From positions 62,001-126,000 of the forward strand of contig JAPLFL010000128.1 in NCBI GenBank assembly GCA_026390695.1: 64,000 nt of DNA, read 5' to 3'. This document shows positions 17,796-27,408 of the stretch, in pieces (the first letter of the stretch is position 1; every line of letters starts with the position of its first letter). The translations under genes were made by a program, and so were the position numbers. This stretch comes from Candidatus Kapaibacterium sp. Lineage in GTDB: Bacteria > Bacteroidota > Ignavibacteria > Kapaibacteriales > UBA2268. The notes under the pieces were generated by a model, which was not told the DNA's origin, searched no databases, and was given only the letters and a program-made list of their open reading frames with translations.

Positions 17796-19211
17796 TTAAG
17801 GAAGAACTAATTGCATCAAATTATCCGCATCTGCTGGAACATAGGGATTAGCATTCTTCTCTGAAATAGGATAAACCCAACGAAGAGGTATTGCTTTTGC
17901 CGGAGCTTTTGCCGGTAGTGTTCCAGTGCGTCGCATATCGTAATATGGGACACCTTGCAAGAATAATTCAAGATATTTTTGCTTGAGAATTTCAGTTACC
18001 AAATTGGCAGTTGTCCCGCTATAAGCAGCTAAACCAGCAGCCTTTCTAATAATATCCAAATTAGTAGTTGCAGTTGGATTATCTGAGGCACGTGCCGAAC
18101 ATTCAGCAATCATAAGAACATTCTCTTGATAAGTAGCCAATGGGAAATTTGCATCATAAGCAGCAAATTTATCACCTAAACGAACAACTTTATCTTGATT
18201 GATATCAGCGGAGGCACTATCTTCATTGGGATTAGCACTTGCTTCATGGATTGCTGCTCCCCAGAATGAACCTCCTGCACCTGTTGGTGATGTAAAATAC
18301 AAAGCAAGCCTTTTATCTCCTGGTTCGGATTTCAGAAGTCTTACCATATTAGCTTCACCACGAATCGGTTGTCCTACTTCGGTATATGACCAATGTCCCC
18401 ACGGCGAGTATTCGTCTGAAGTAAGTGAATACATGCCCATTAAATTACCCGTAGCATCCTTAATACCGTTATTAGATTCGGTGAGACACTTTGAATAATT
18501 TTTAACCAACATATAATAGCGAGCTTTTAAAGTATGACTCAGAGCTGTCCATTTAGCAGCATCACCCTGAAAATTCATTTCCTGAGCAATAGAACCGCCA
18601 CCAACTTTAAAATGTTCGATAGATTGGTCTAATAGTGACTGCACAGTATCAAAAGCAACCTGTTGAGTAGAAAAATGCGAAGGATTTAACCCATCAAAGT
18701 TCACTATTATAGAACCGTAACAAGCAGCAAGTTCACCAAAAAACAAGGCTTTATATGCTTTGGCTAATCCAAGATATGTGTTTTGTAATTTAGTATTATT
18801 AGCTGCATCTGCAAGATCAAATTGAACAGACGGAGAATATTCAATAATTTTATTTGCAACTGTAATACCTCGGTAAGCAGTTTTCCACGAATCATCGGGA
18901 GGACCATCGACCGTTTGAGCGTAGTCATTCCAAGATAATGGCTGCGGACGTCCTAATCCATCAGGAGCACACATTTGCCAGCACCAGAAGCTTAAAATTC
19001 TTGAGTGATCACCTGAATAAAAATCTCCGGCAGCCACTTGTAAAGCCACAGTTAAACCCTGAACACCAATTGCTGATTTTACTTTATCGGCGCTGATAGC
19101 GTTTGGTGACTTATTTAAACCTGAATCTATACCGCAAGAATAAATAAAAAAGGTAATTATTGCAAGCAGAAAGGTTGTTTTGACCGATTTAATATTTAAT
19201 GTATTTTTCAT
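17796..19211 (-). CDS. SusD/RagB family nutrient-binding outer membrane lipoprotein
   Basis: The 471-residue protein begins with a lipoprotein signal ending in FIYSC, placing it on the outer membrane. The body has SusD-family features: helical TPR scaffold segments (TVANKIIEYSP, LAKAYKALFFGELAACYGSI) and the C-terminal region with YLELFLQGVPYYDMRRTGTLP and RWVYPISEKNANP. It caps the partner SusC barrel and delivers ligand to it. The substrate (glycan, peptide or other) cannot be told; no glycoside hydrolase is adjacent. It lies 10 bases downstream of susC in the same transcript and has a TTAAGGAGAAAGAA-type ribosome site. The SusD_RagB/SusD-like group is certain; the exact subfamily is not. 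Confidence 0.93.
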   Translation of the reverse strand: MKNTLNIKSVKTTFLLAIITFFIYSCGIDSGLNKSPNAISADKVKSAIGVQGLTVALQVAAGDFYSGDHSRILSFWCWQMCAPDGLGRPQPLSWNDYAQTVDGPPDDSWKTAYRGITVANKIIEYSPSVQFDLADAANNTKLQNTYLGLAKAYKALFFGELAACYGSIIVNFDGLNPSHFSTQQVAFDTVQSLLDQSIEHFKVGGGSIAQEMNFQGDAAKWTALSHTLKARYYMLVKNYSKCLTESNNGIKDATGNLMGMYSLTSDEYSPWGHWSYTEVGQPIRGEANMVRLLKSEPGDKRLALYFTSPTGAGGSFWGAAIHEASANPNEDSASADINQDKVVRLGDKFAAYDANFPLATYQENVLMIAECSARASDNPTATTNLDIIRKAAGLAAYSGTTANLVTEILKQKYLELFLQGVPYYDMRRTGTLPAKAPAKAIPLRWVYPISEKNANPYVPADADNLMQLVLP

Positions 19212-19221
19212 TTCTTTCTCC

Positions 19222-22200
19222 TTAATAATTTATTGTTAAACCAAAACGATACGAAGTTACTTGTGGTAGAGTAAAGTAATCCATGCCACGACCTTCAGCA
19301 TTTGAAAATGTATTAACTTCAGGATCGAATCCTGTATAACGTGTCCACTTCCATAGATTTCTTGCTGAGAATCTAAAAGTCATTGTACTAATTTTCCATT
19401 CATCTAAGCCATGCCAGCGGTATTCTACTGATAATTCACGTAATTTAATAAATGAACCATCTTCTATGAAAGGCTCTATAACTCCATTGAATTGATTTGA
19501 ATAAATGCTATAATATACCAATCTTGATACTTGTTTCCCACCTGTAGTTGTAACTGGTTGGCCATCGAAGTTAAACCAAGGCTCGTCTCTATCTAAGGTT
19601 TGTTCATCTGTTCCGAAACGATTCAGAGCACCTTTAGTACCGTTCCACACTTGAAAATCGAAAGCACCGTCGAATAAAAATCCAATAGTAATATCCTTGA
19701 ATATAGTAATATCATTTTTCCAACTGAGTCTATATGCTGGGTTTGAATTTCCCAAAACCTTTTGTTGAGCATCCTGAATTGGGGCGTGTAAAAGTGGAGA
19801 ACGGAAATATGTCTTACTTGACATAGTTGAACCCCAGTCATCTTCTAAGACATAAGAAACATCATCAGCTTTTATATGAGTTCCGTTATCACGATAAACA
19901 CCTCCATTTGGAGCACGTTCATAAGAACCATCAGCGTTAGCACGAATTTTATCTCCTGAATAAAGTAATTTACCATTTTCATCTCTAAGCCAACCATAAC
20001 CGAAATATGTACCTAATGGTCGTCCAACCATAGCTACATTATACAGTCCTGTAAAGGCTCCGGTTAAATCCTGATATTCATTGCCGGTCGGGTTAAGTGA
20101 GATATCAAGTTTAGTTACCAGGTTATAATTTCTCGACCAATTTACCTGAGTAGCCCATTTGACCTCGTCGGACATCCAAGGTGTTGCTTTTAATGCAACT
20201 TCAAATCCTTCATTATACATCTGTGCTGCATTTCTGAGTTGTTTATCATAACCTGTTGATGATGGAACAGGAACACTTAGCACCATATCAAAAATATCAG
20301 TATGATAAAATGTAGCTTCTAAGCCTATTCTATCTTTCAAAAAGCCCAAGTCAATTCCTACTTCACGTTCAATGGATAACTCTGGGCGAATATTCTCTGC
20401 TCCTGCAACTATATATTCACCTGAAGCTCCTCCACCTTGACGAATTCCGGTAAAACCATTACGGTTCACAGTAGTAGCGCGATCCCAAGGATCAAAGAAA
20501 CCTGAAGTACCAAATAAGAAATTTGTACTATAAATACCCGGTACACTCGGTGAGCCCGCTTCTCCCCAAGAGCTACGGAGTCTTGCATAACTTATAATTT
20601 CCTTCATATCTTTCATAAATGATTCATCTGATAAGATGTAAGAAAGTCCTGCTTTTGGAAAATAATAGAATTGCTGTGATTGTCCGAATACAGAACTTCC
20701 ATCACGACGTAAACCCAAAGTGGTCGTTATTCTATTCCAAAGAGAAGTTGAAAGTTGTGCAAAAATTCCAACTGTTTTACTATGATATTCATACGAACTA
20801 CCGGAAATTGACGGACCAGCTCCGATTTGATCAAAAAATGGTAAGGTGTGATTGGAATTAACATCGGAACTATTATTATCAAACCAAACTGTCTGACTAC
20901 CGACAACTAAGTTCATATCGAGGATATCTTCGAAAAACTTTTGTTTAAATGTTGCTGTGATATCAAAATTCTGCTGTTTATTAAGAATATTTGATTTATC
21001 AATTAAACCTTGAGCATCAGGAGAAGCTCCGCTACCTACAGCCAACCTCTGGATATTCTTATATTGATACCAATCTAAGCCGTATCTCATATCTAAAGAA
21101 GCCCATGTCAAAGGATGCCACTTCAAATTTGCACTTTCTAATATTCTGTCAATTTTGGAATTAAATTTATTATTTAATTGCGTCCATAGAGGATTATCAT
21201 AAGCAGCAAATTTATGCTGAGTACCGTTAGCATTTGTTATTACATTATTATTAAAATCAGGAGGTGTACGCAGTGCTCCAAGCATAATTCCAGATACATT
21301 TGAGCCATCTTGAGGCAAATTATTATTTATGGAGACATAATTAAAATTATTTTGCAGTGACATTTCAGGAAGAATTGATGTCCCTACATTAGCTCTGACA
21401 CTTGTTCTATTATAATCAGATCCGATTACGTATCCTTCTTGTTTGAGATCAGTCAAACTTAATAAATAATCAAACTGAGGAACTCCACCGGATACTTCGA
21501 CTGAATGTTCGCTTGAATAACCGGTTCTGAAAGGTACATCATCCTGAACATAAGTTGGAGTGCTGGGATCTAATTTTACTGATTTAGTAAGCATAGTGGT
21601 TGCTTGTGTAGTATCAACAGTAAAATTATATGTTGTATTTGATTTTGGTTTTTGCCCATAAATCGTCTGCAAAGGCACATGGTCAGTCTTCTGATCTATT
21701 TGGAAAGAACCTGTATAGGCTATTGAAGCTGGTTTATCGTAAGATGATAATTTCCCATGTTTGGTTGAAATCAAAACGACTCCATTTGCAGCACGTGAAC
21801 CGTATAAAGCTGCAGCAGAAGCTCCTTTTAATACTTCCATTGATTCAATATCCTCAGGGTTAATATCTGTGGCACGATTTGAATATTGTACGGTTCCACT
21901 TGCATCATAAAGAGAACTATTATCCATAATAATTCCGTCGATTACATAGAGAGGTTCGGAACTACCGTTAATTGTTTTACGTCCACGGATTGTAATATAA
22001 GTTCCTGCTCCGGGTGTTCCTGAATTTCTCATAACTTCCATACCTGCAACTCGCCCGCTTAGAGCATCTATAGCAGATGCAGATACCACCTTCTGAATTT
22101 CATTTCCATTAATAGAGGTTATAGTATTTCCAAGTTTGCCTCTGTCCACTTCTCCGGTAATACCTATGACAACCATTTCATTAGCTTTGATAGGATTAAC

Positions 22201-22566
22201 AGAAAGTTCAAAATTGACTAAGGTTGTTTTGCCATCCCTTGTCTCTATTTTATTGCTTACCGTTTCGAATCCGATAAACTTAGCCTCTACAAAATATTCG
22301 CCGGCAGGTGCATCGAATGAAAATTCACCTTTTTCATCTGTGATGGCTCCTACTCTTAAACTTGAAACAACTACGGTGGCGCTTTTCAAAGGTTTCTTGG
22401 TTTCGGCATCGAAGACCTTTCCTTTAATAATTGCTTTATTAGCGGCTATACCAACCGTCGCAGTAAATAGAATCCCGAATATTAGAACGCAAAGAAAACT
22501 AATGGCTCCAATCCACATTTTTCTTCGATGATCACTTGTACGGGGTTTGTAATTTAATTGATCCAT
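19222..22566 (-). CDS. SusC/RagA family TonB-linked outer membrane transporter
   Basis: A 1,114-residue TonB-dependent barrel. The N-terminus has an unusually late hydrophobic export segment (MWIGAISFLCVLIFGILFTATVGIAANKA) after about 18 polar residues. A CarboxypepD_reg-like domain follows (IIKGKVFDAETKKPLKSATVVV), then the plug with SGRVAGMEVMRNSGTPGAGTYITIRGRKTINGSSEPLYVIDGII and ATDINPEDIESMEVLKGASAAALYGSRAANGVVLI. The rest is beta-barrel, ending in YRFGLTINY with a terminal aromatic residue. It imports large oligomers with SusD using TonB energy. The track start is a TTG two codons upstream; the ATG at 22566 with AAGGATT before it is preferred. Confidence 0.95.
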   Translation of the reverse strand: MDQLNYKPRTSDHRRKMWIGAISFLCVLIFGILFTATVGIAANKAIIKGKVFDAETKKPLKSATVVVSSLRVGAITDEKGEFSFDAPAGEYFVEAKFIGFETVSNKIETRDGKTTLVNFELSVNPIKANEMVVIGITGEVDRGKLGNTITSINGNEIQKVVSASAIDALSGRVAGMEVMRNSGTPGAGTYITIRGRKTINGSSEPLYVIDGIIMDNSSLYDASGTVQYSNRATDINPEDIESMEVLKGASAAALYGSRAANGVVLISTKHGKLSSYDKPASIAYTGSFQIDQKTDHVPLQTIYGQKPKSNTTYNFTVDTTQATTMLTKSVKLDPSTPTYVQDDVPFRTGYSSEHSVEVSGGVPQFDYLLSLTDLKQEGYVIGSDYNRTSVRANVGTSILPEMSLQNNFNYVSINNNLPQDGSNVSGIMLGALRTPPDFNNNVITNANGTQHKFAAYDNPLWTQLNNKFNSKIDRILESANLKWHPLTWASLDMRYGLDWYQYKNIQRLAVGSGASPDAQGLIDKSNILNKQQNFDITATFKQKFFEDILDMNLVVGSQTVWFDNNSSDVNSNHTLPFFDQIGAGPSISGSSYEYHSKTVGIFAQLSTSLWNRITTTLGLRRDGSSVFGQSQQFYYFPKAGLSYILSDESFMKDMKEIISYARLRSSWGEAGSPSVPGIYSTNFLFGTSGFFDPWDRATTVNRNGFTGIRQGGGASGEYIVAGAENIRPELSIEREVGIDLGFLKDRIGLEATFYHTDIFDMVLSVPVPSSTGYDKQLRNAAQMYNEGFEVALKATPWMSDEVKWATQVNWSRNYNLVTKLDISLNPTGNEYQDLTGAFTGLYNVAMVGRPLGTYFGYGWLRDENGKLLYSGDKIRANADGSYERAPNGGVYRDNGTHIKADDVSYVLEDDWGSTMSSKTYFRSPLLHAPIQDAQQKVLGNSNPAYRLSWKNDITIFKDITIGFLFDGAFDFQVWNGTKGALNRFGTDEQTLDRDEPWFNFDGQPVTTTGGKQVSRLVYYSIYSNQFNGVIEPFIEDGSFIKLRELSVEYRWHGLDEWKISTMTFRFSARNLWKWTRYTGFDPEVNTFSNAEGRGMDYFTLPQVTSYRFGLTINY

Positions 22567-22591
22567 ACCCAATCCTTATAATTAAACAAAA

Positions 22592-22599
22592 CAAAAATA
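22592..22599 (-). promoter_or_regulatory. Bacteroidetes-type -7 element for the susCD operon
   Basis: TATTTTTG on the minus strand lies 26 bases before the chosen susC ATG. It matches TAnnTTTG exactly. No -33 TTG at the usual distance was found; a small GCGA-TCGC palindrome sits just upstream. Confidence 0.5.
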
Positions 22600-22892
22600 A
22601 TGCGATTTTTCGCAAGTTGAATTTCATAATTTATTTTTTGAACTGAATGGAATAGTAAAAAATTTACATATTTTCCTGTTATAATTATACAATTTCTCTG
22701 AAATTTGCTAAAATCATGTTCCAAACTAATTCTTAACTCAATTTTAACAAATCCTGAAGAATAAATTAAACAATAATTAATGACAATGCAAATTTAATTT
22801 GATTTTTAGCCTAATAATAAATTAATATTAATTTTTTTAGCTAATCAATTAAAATATTAATTGAAATATATCTAATCATTCATAAACAATAA

Positions 22893-22922
22893 TTGTTTGG
22901 AACCGGTTTTATCTTAATTTTG
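22893..22922 (+). promoter_or_regulatory. Bacteroidetes-type promoter for the M28 peptidase-MFS unit
   Basis: TTG (22893-22895), a 19-base spacer and TAATTTTG (22915-22922) match both halves of the Bacteroidetes primary sigma consensus. The ATG follows 32 bases later with a CCGGAG ribosome site. Confidence 0.65.
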
Positions 22923-22953
22923 TTAGATTATTAAGAAATGAATCCGGAGATTT

Positions 22954-24810
22954 ATGTTAAACACTTCTAAACTCATAACTGCAATTCAAATTGCAATTCT
23001 TCTTGTAACATTTTTTTCTTTGAATACACTCTATGCAACAAAAGAGCTTTCTCCAGTTGCAGAGCGAATTTTGGAGGATATCAAATTCTTATCGTCTGAT
23101 TCACTTCAGGGAAGATACCCAGGTACAATAGGGATACAGCAAGCAGCTGATTACATTAAAGCCAGTTTTGAGAAATCAGGGCTATTGCCGGTAAACGGGC
23201 AATGGTTTCAAGAATTTCAGGTTACCACCGCATTAAAGGTGGGGACAAAATCAGAGGTTTCCTTTGATATTCGAGTAGAAAAGCCAGGAGTTCCGATGGA
23301 ATTAATTAAACCTCAGAACATTAAATGGGAGTTAAATAAAGACTGGGTGCCACTTTCATTTAGTGATAACGGTAATTTCAAAGGTGAACTGGCTTTCGTG
23401 GGATATGGAATTAGTTCAAAAGAGTTGAAATATGATGATTACGAAGGAATAGATGTTAAGGATAAAATTGTTATAGTTTTAACCAGTTCACCCGAAGGAG
23501 AAAGCTCCAAGAGCGCCTTTATGAACTTTAACGGATTACGTTATAAGGCTACGAATGCAAGAGATCATGGTGCCAAAGGTATTATTTTCTTAAAAACTCA
23601 AGGAGATTCTTCTAATGTTTTTATACCGCTCGAATTTGACAGTATGGGGCGGAACTCCGGTATAGCAGCCATTCAAGCAAATAGAGTCTCTATTGCACGA
23701 TTTTTTCCGAAAACAGCTTTACTACTTCCTGTAGAAAGTGAAATCAATAAAAAAAAGCATCCTAAGAGCTTCATGATAAATAACAGTTCAGTTAACATTA
23801 ATACCGAATTATTGAATGATGATAAACCGACCTATAATGTTCTTGCTCTCGTAAAAGGCTCAGATCCAGTATTAGCAGACGATTTCATTGTTATAGGTGC
23901 GCATTACGATCATCTTGGCTGGGGTGGCCCATCTTCGCAATACAAGGGTAAACCCGCCATGATACATAACGGAGCTGATGATAATGCTTCAGGGACATCC
24001 GGAGTAATGGAATTAGCACGTAGAATCAGTAGGCAACCTTTAAAGAGAAGTGTATTGTTCATTTGCTTCAGTGGCGAAGAAATGGGCTTATTGGGATCTG
24101 CTTATTTCACAAATCATTCTCCGATTCCACTTGAAAAAATCACTTCAATGATTAATCTTGATATGATTGGCAGAATGAAAGATAATTCTGTTAATGTATT
24201 TGGAATTGGCACTGGTAGTTACTTTCAAAATTTACTCGATTCTCTTGCAATTAGTGATTCAATTAAAATTATAAAAGCTGCAGATGGTTTTGCTCCAACG
24301 GATCATTCTTCATTTTACGCAAAAAATTTGCCGGTGCTCTTCCTTTTTACCGGAATACATGCAGATTATCATCGCCCAAGTGATGATTGGGATAAAATCA
24401 ATGCAGAAGGCGAAAATACTGTGCTAAAGCTCACTGAGGATATTGTAAGGAGCATAGGTAACAGAACGAATAATCCAACTTTTATCAAAGTTATGACCGC
24501 TGATTCAAGTAACAAAGACATTAAAGATAAAGGCTATGGCGCTTGGTTGGGAATTATTCCTAATTTTGAAGAAAATCCTTATGGATGTAAGATATCAGGG
24601 TCAAGTGCGGGAAGTCCTGCTATGAAAGCAGGTTTAAAAGACAATGATATAATTATTAAAATCGGATCGAAAGATATAAAAAATCTCTATGACCTCACTT
24701 TTCAGCTTAGGGAGCACAAACCCGGAGATATTGTACCTATAACTTTGCTTCGTGGCAAGGATTATAAGGAAAAAGTGACTGTGGATGTGACTCTAAGTAA
24801 AAAGAAATAG
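22954..24810 (+). CDS. Exported M28 family zinc peptidase with PA and PDZ domains
   Basis: A 618-residue secreted or periplasmic aminopeptidase. After a signal peptide (ITAIQIAILLVTFFSLNTLYA) comes an M28 N-lobe interrupted by a PA domain (ELAFVGYGISSKELKYDDYEGIDVKDKIVIVL). The zinc site follows: IGAHYDHLGW, NGADDNASGTSGV, CFSGEEMGLLGSAYF, INLDMIGRM and FAPTDHSSFY. The C-terminal 110 residues form a PDZ domain (SAGSPAMKAGLKDNDIIIKIGSKDIKNLYDL), which would bind substrate or partner C-termini. It has its own promoter and a CCGGAG ribosome site. Two bases separate it from the MFS gene, so it may supply the imported or exported product. Specificity is unknown. Confidence 0.93.
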   Translation: MLNTSKLITAIQIAILLVTFFSLNTLYATKELSPVAERILEDIKFLSSDSLQGRYPGTIGIQQAADYIKASFEKSGLLPVNGQWFQEFQVTTALKVGTKSEVSFDIRVEKPGVPMELIKPQNIKWELNKDWVPLSFSDNGNFKGELAFVGYGISSKELKYDDYEGIDVKDKIVIVLTSSPEGESSKSAFMNFNGLRYKATNARDHGAKGIIFLKTQGDSSNVFIPLEFDSMGRNSGIAAIQANRVSIARFFPKTALLLPVESEINKKKHPKSFMINNSSVNINTELLNDDKPTYNVLALVKGSDPVLADDFIVIGAHYDHLGWGGPSSQYKGKPAMIHNGADDNASGTSGVMELARRISRQPLKRSVLFICFSGEEMGLLGSAYFTNHSPIPLEKITSMINLDMIGRMKDNSVNVFGIGTGSYFQNLLDSLAISDSIKIIKAADGFAPTDHSSFYAKNLPVLFLFTGIHADYHRPSDDWDKINAEGENTVLKLTEDIVRSIGNRTNNPTFIKVMTADSSNKDIKDKGYGAWLGIIPNFEENPYGCKISGSSAGSPAMKAGLKDNDIIIKIGSKDIKNLYDLTFQLREHKPGDIVPITLLRGKDYKEKVTVDVTLSKKK

Positions 24811-24812
24811 AT

Positions 24813-26162
24813 TTGATTGCATTAATTAATCATTACAGAACATTAAGAAAAGAGTTCTGGCTGCTTAATCTAATCCAGATGATCGAACGACTTGCATTTT
24901 GGTCAATCTGGCTGGAATTACCTGTTTATATATCTCAGAAAGATTATGCTGGCGGTCTGCACTGGGAGCAATTATCCAAAGGGATAATATTTTTCGGATG
25001 GGCATTAGTACAGAATTTAACTCCAATTTTTCTTGGATATAAAATTGATAAATTCGGCTACAAAAATAGCATTCTCTCAGGACTCATCATTGTTATTATC
25101 GGTTACGGTGTTTTAGCTTATGTAAATAATTTTTATATCTTTCTTTTTGTGTGTATGATAATCGGCTTTGGCAGTGGAATCTTCAAGAATGCTCTCATGG
25201 CTTCCATTGCTGAATATTCCGATAACAGCTCCAACTCAACAATATGGCCAATTTATATTACATTAATTAATATTGCTGCATTGTTTGGACCGGCAGTAGC
25301 AGTTACTCTAACCAAAATATCATGGCATGCATTATTTATCGGATCTGCATTTATTCTTGCGATTAACTTAATACTTATCGGTTTTGTAAAATTCTCAAAA
25401 ACAAATAAAGAACTAATAAAAAAAGAAATAAAATCATTAAAATATTTGGACAGGAAGCTGCTGCTATTCTTATTATTAATGAGTGGGTTTACATTATGTT
25501 ATATGGAATTCTATGAATATTTATCAAATTACATATTAGATTGGTCAGATACGAGATCAATAGTTAAAATATTCAATTTACCTTCTCTCTTCACCTATCA
25601 GAGCTTAAGGGGATTAATGATCTCTTACGAATGGTTTTATAGTTTAAATACAATCGTCGTGATTATCATCGGCTTTATACTGTCAATGCAAAAAAGCATT
25701 AAATATTCAGTATTAAAAATCAGTATTGGAATGATCTTGGTATCAATGGGATTTATTTTTTTATCAATCACTAAAAGCTCTCTGGCACTGGTTTTTGGGA
25801 TAATTATCTATTCAATAGGTGAGATAATAGTAAATTCCAAATTTCCACAATATATCAATGAGATTGCACCCAAAGGAAAAAAAGCAGCCTTCATGGGATT
25901 GATGAGTATCCCTTGGACAATAGGACTCGCCGGTGGTGGGCTCATCGGGTCATATCTTTTCAAACATTTGTCTGAAAAATCTTATTTATTAGAATCATAT
26001 ACACAATTAAATCAGATAAATTTGGAATCTTTTAAACTAAAATTCTCAGATATTGAAATAGTGAATATTTTACAAAATCAATTTTTTCCTGGTTCATTTT
26101 GGTTGATTTTCGCTTCGCTTGGTATATTTTTTGCTATTTTTTTATATGTTAAGTTTAAATGA
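24813..26162 (+). CDS. MFS transporter, POT-like
   Basis: A 449-residue integral membrane protein with about 12 hydrophobic segments. The opening RKEFWLLNLIQMIERLAFWSIWLELPVYI resembles the first helix of peptide/POT-like and related MFS carriers. A conserved loop (GYKIDKFGYKNSILSGLIIV) matches the MFS motif A position. There is a long insertion around 225-270 (LEFYEYLSNYILDWSDTRSIVKIFNLPSLFTYQSLRG). The start is a TTG two bases after the peptidase stop. Later ATGs would cut into the first helix, so the TTG is retained, but it has no strong ribosome site and probably depends on coupling. Peptide or amino acid transport is inferred from the peptidase neighbour. Confidence 0.75.
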   Translation: MIALINHYRTLRKEFWLLNLIQMIERLAFWSIWLELPVYISQKDYAGGLHWEQLSKGIIFFGWALVQNLTPIFLGYKIDKFGYKNSILSGLIIVIIGYGVLAYVNNFYIFLFVCMIIGFGSGIFKNALMASIAEYSDNSSNSTIWPIYITLINIAALFGPAVAVTLTKISWHALFIGSAFILAINLILIGFVKFSKTNKELIKKEIKSLKYLDRKLLLFLLLMSGFTLCYMEFYEYLSNYILDWSDTRSIVKIFNLPSLFTYQSLRGLMISYEWFYSLNTIVVIIIGFILSMQKSIKYSVLKISIGMILVSMGFIFLSITKSSLALVFGIIIYSIGEIIVNSKFPQYINEIAPKGKKAAFMGLMSIPWTIGLAGGGLIGSYLFKHLSEKSYLLESYTQLNQINLESFKLKFSDIEIVNILQNQFFPGSFWLIFASLGIFFAIFLYVKFK

Positions 26163-26223
26163 TTAGTAATAAAATTAATAAAATGATTAAATTTGATAAA
26201 TTAAGTAGTACAAAAGGTGAAAC

Positions 26224-26529
26224 ATGAAACTTCCCGAAGATGCCTTTGTTTTAGAATTGTTACCTGAGTTTATAGACCAGTGGTTAATTGATATTGATGA
26301 GCAGTATGATGAATTAATAAACACTAAGAATGATGCCGATTTATATAGATTAGCACACACTCTGAAGGGTTCGTGCCTGCAATTCAGTTTAGATGATATT
26401 GCCGCATTAGGTATTCAACTTCAAGGAATTTCCAAAGCATTGTCTTGGGATGAAGCCATAGAAATGAAATCCAAATTAGTTAATAAATTTAAAGAAGCAA
26501 GAGAATTCATAACTTCTTTAGGTATGTAA
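26224..26529 (+). CDS. Stand-alone Hpt (histidine phosphotransfer) protein
   Basis: A 101-residue all-helical protein with the Hpt signature LAHTLKGSCLQF (phospho-acceptor His in HxxKG). Such proteins pass phosphate between receiver domains in multi-step phosphorelays in the cytoplasm. No receiver or kinase gene is adjacent; two sensor kinases elsewhere in the window lack receiver domains. The ATG follows AAAGGTGAAAC. It lies 18 bases before the next gene, which is a small secreted protein. Confidence 0.85.
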   Translation: MKLPEDAFVLELLPEFIDQWLIDIDEQYDELINTKNDADLYRLAHTLKGSCLQFSLDDIAALGIQLQGISKALSWDEAIEMKSKLVNKFKEAREFITSLGM

Positions 26530-26547
26530 AAACATTCAGGAAATAAA

Positions 26548-27030
26548 ATGAAAAAGTTGAGTTTCTTAGTATTTTTTTTCTTTTTGACTGTGACTGCATT
26601 TTCTCAAATCAGAGTTACAGTAATTCCTTTTATTAATACTTCAGGGAACATGAAGTTTAATAAATTCAACCTTATGCTTCAAGATTCACTCCAGAAGTCA
26701 TTTATAGCAAAATTTAACGGGACAGAAAAGACTGTCTTCGTTCCATTTGATTCGGTTGAGGCCGTGCTAACAGGCATGAACGTAGATCCTTCCAATCCTC
26801 AGTATCTTTCTGATATGTGGAAGGCCATTAAAAAGTTGAATATTCAAAAAGTTGTGAGTGGCGATTTTAATTATGAGGCAGATAAATTTCTTATTAATGC
26901 ATCAATTATCAAAGTATCCTCAAAATTACCTGACAACATTTTCAAAGTTCAGGATTTATTTTACAACGAAGATAAAATTTTCGACTGTATTAAAGTGATT
27001 GTTGACGGACTCAGTGGTTCATTTCAATAA
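26548..27030 (+). CDS. Small secreted protein, TolB-N-terminal/FlgO-like
   Basis: The 160-residue product has a clear signal peptide (MKKLSFLVFFFFLTVTAFSQ). The mature start IRVTVIPFINTSGNMKFNKFNLMLQDSLQKSF, followed by VSGDFNYEADKFLINASIIK, resembles the alpha/beta fold shared by the TolB N-terminal domain, FlgO and CsgG-like proteins. That places it in the periplasm or outer envelope. This is a fold-level judgement from the strand pattern only. The ATG has GGAAATAA before it. It lies 18 bases after the Hpt gene, and converges with a lipoprotein gene. Confidence 0.55.
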   Translation: MKKLSFLVFFFFLTVTAFSQIRVTVIPFINTSGNMKFNKFNLMLQDSLQKSFIAKFNGTEKTVFVPFDSVEAVLTGMNVDPSNPQYLSDMWKAIKKLNIQKVVSGDFNYEADKFLINASIIKVSSKLPDNIFKVQDLFYNEDKIFDCIKVIVDGLSGSFQ

Positions 27031-27059
27031 ATGAATCTAATTATGAATCGTTTAGACTA

Positions 27060-27392
27060 TTATTTTTGAACCGGCGATTTACTTGTATCGGGAATTGCTT
27101 TTTTTAACATTTTAATTTGCTCTATGGTATGTTGCCTGAGTGAATCAAGTTGACTAACAAAATGCTCTGAATTTGAAGAGTAATACTTAAAATTCTTATA
27201 AAATTCTTCAACTGTAAACCCGCTGTCAGTCAATAGTTTCTTAACTTGAACATTCGCTATTTCAGGAACAAGTGTTTTTTCACGAATCACTAATACTTCA
27301 CGATAAGTGTTAAGAAATTTTTCCTCATCTTTTTTACTTGGTGAACAAGCAGAAAAAATCCCAATTAAAATAATCCAAAAAATATTTTTCAA
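27060..27392 (-). CDS. Small lipoprotein, DUF4296-like
   Basis: The 110-residue protein starts with a lipoprotein signal ending in IFSAC, giving an acylated envelope protein. The rest is helical (EEKFLNTYREVLVIREKTL.. FTVEEFYKNFKYYSSNSEHFVSQLDSLRQHTIEQI). This resembles DUF4296 proteins of Bacteroidota in length, layout and the paired YxxxLxxRE and FxxxxxYY blocks, though the assignment is tentative. It follows the cyclophilin gene by 16 bases and is likely the last gene of the uppP-cyclophilin transcript. Function unknown. Confidence 0.6.
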   Translation of the reverse strand: MKNIFWIILIGIFSACSPSKKDEEKFLNTYREVLVIREKTLVPEIANVQVKKLLTDSGFTVEEFYKNFKYYSSNSEHFVSQLDSLRQHTIEQIKMLKKAIPDTSKSPVQK

Positions 27393-27408
27393 ATTTTCAC
27401 CGAATTAA

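Larger units (their letters stand above)
22573..22953. other. Divergent promoter region between susC and the M28 peptidase gene
   Basis: This 380-base gap lies between divergent genes. It is strongly AT-rich and holds one -7 element for each direction (annotated separately), plus a short inverted repeat GCGATTTTTCGC at 22602-22613 upstream of susC that could be an operator. No reading frame or RNA gene was recognised. Confidence 0.55.

Noticed and set aside
20619-20861. 80-residue plus-strand ORF opposite susC, and the other antisense ORFs in large minus-strand genes
   Set aside because: They sit fully inside a strongly supported gene, without a ribosome site or recognisable domain.
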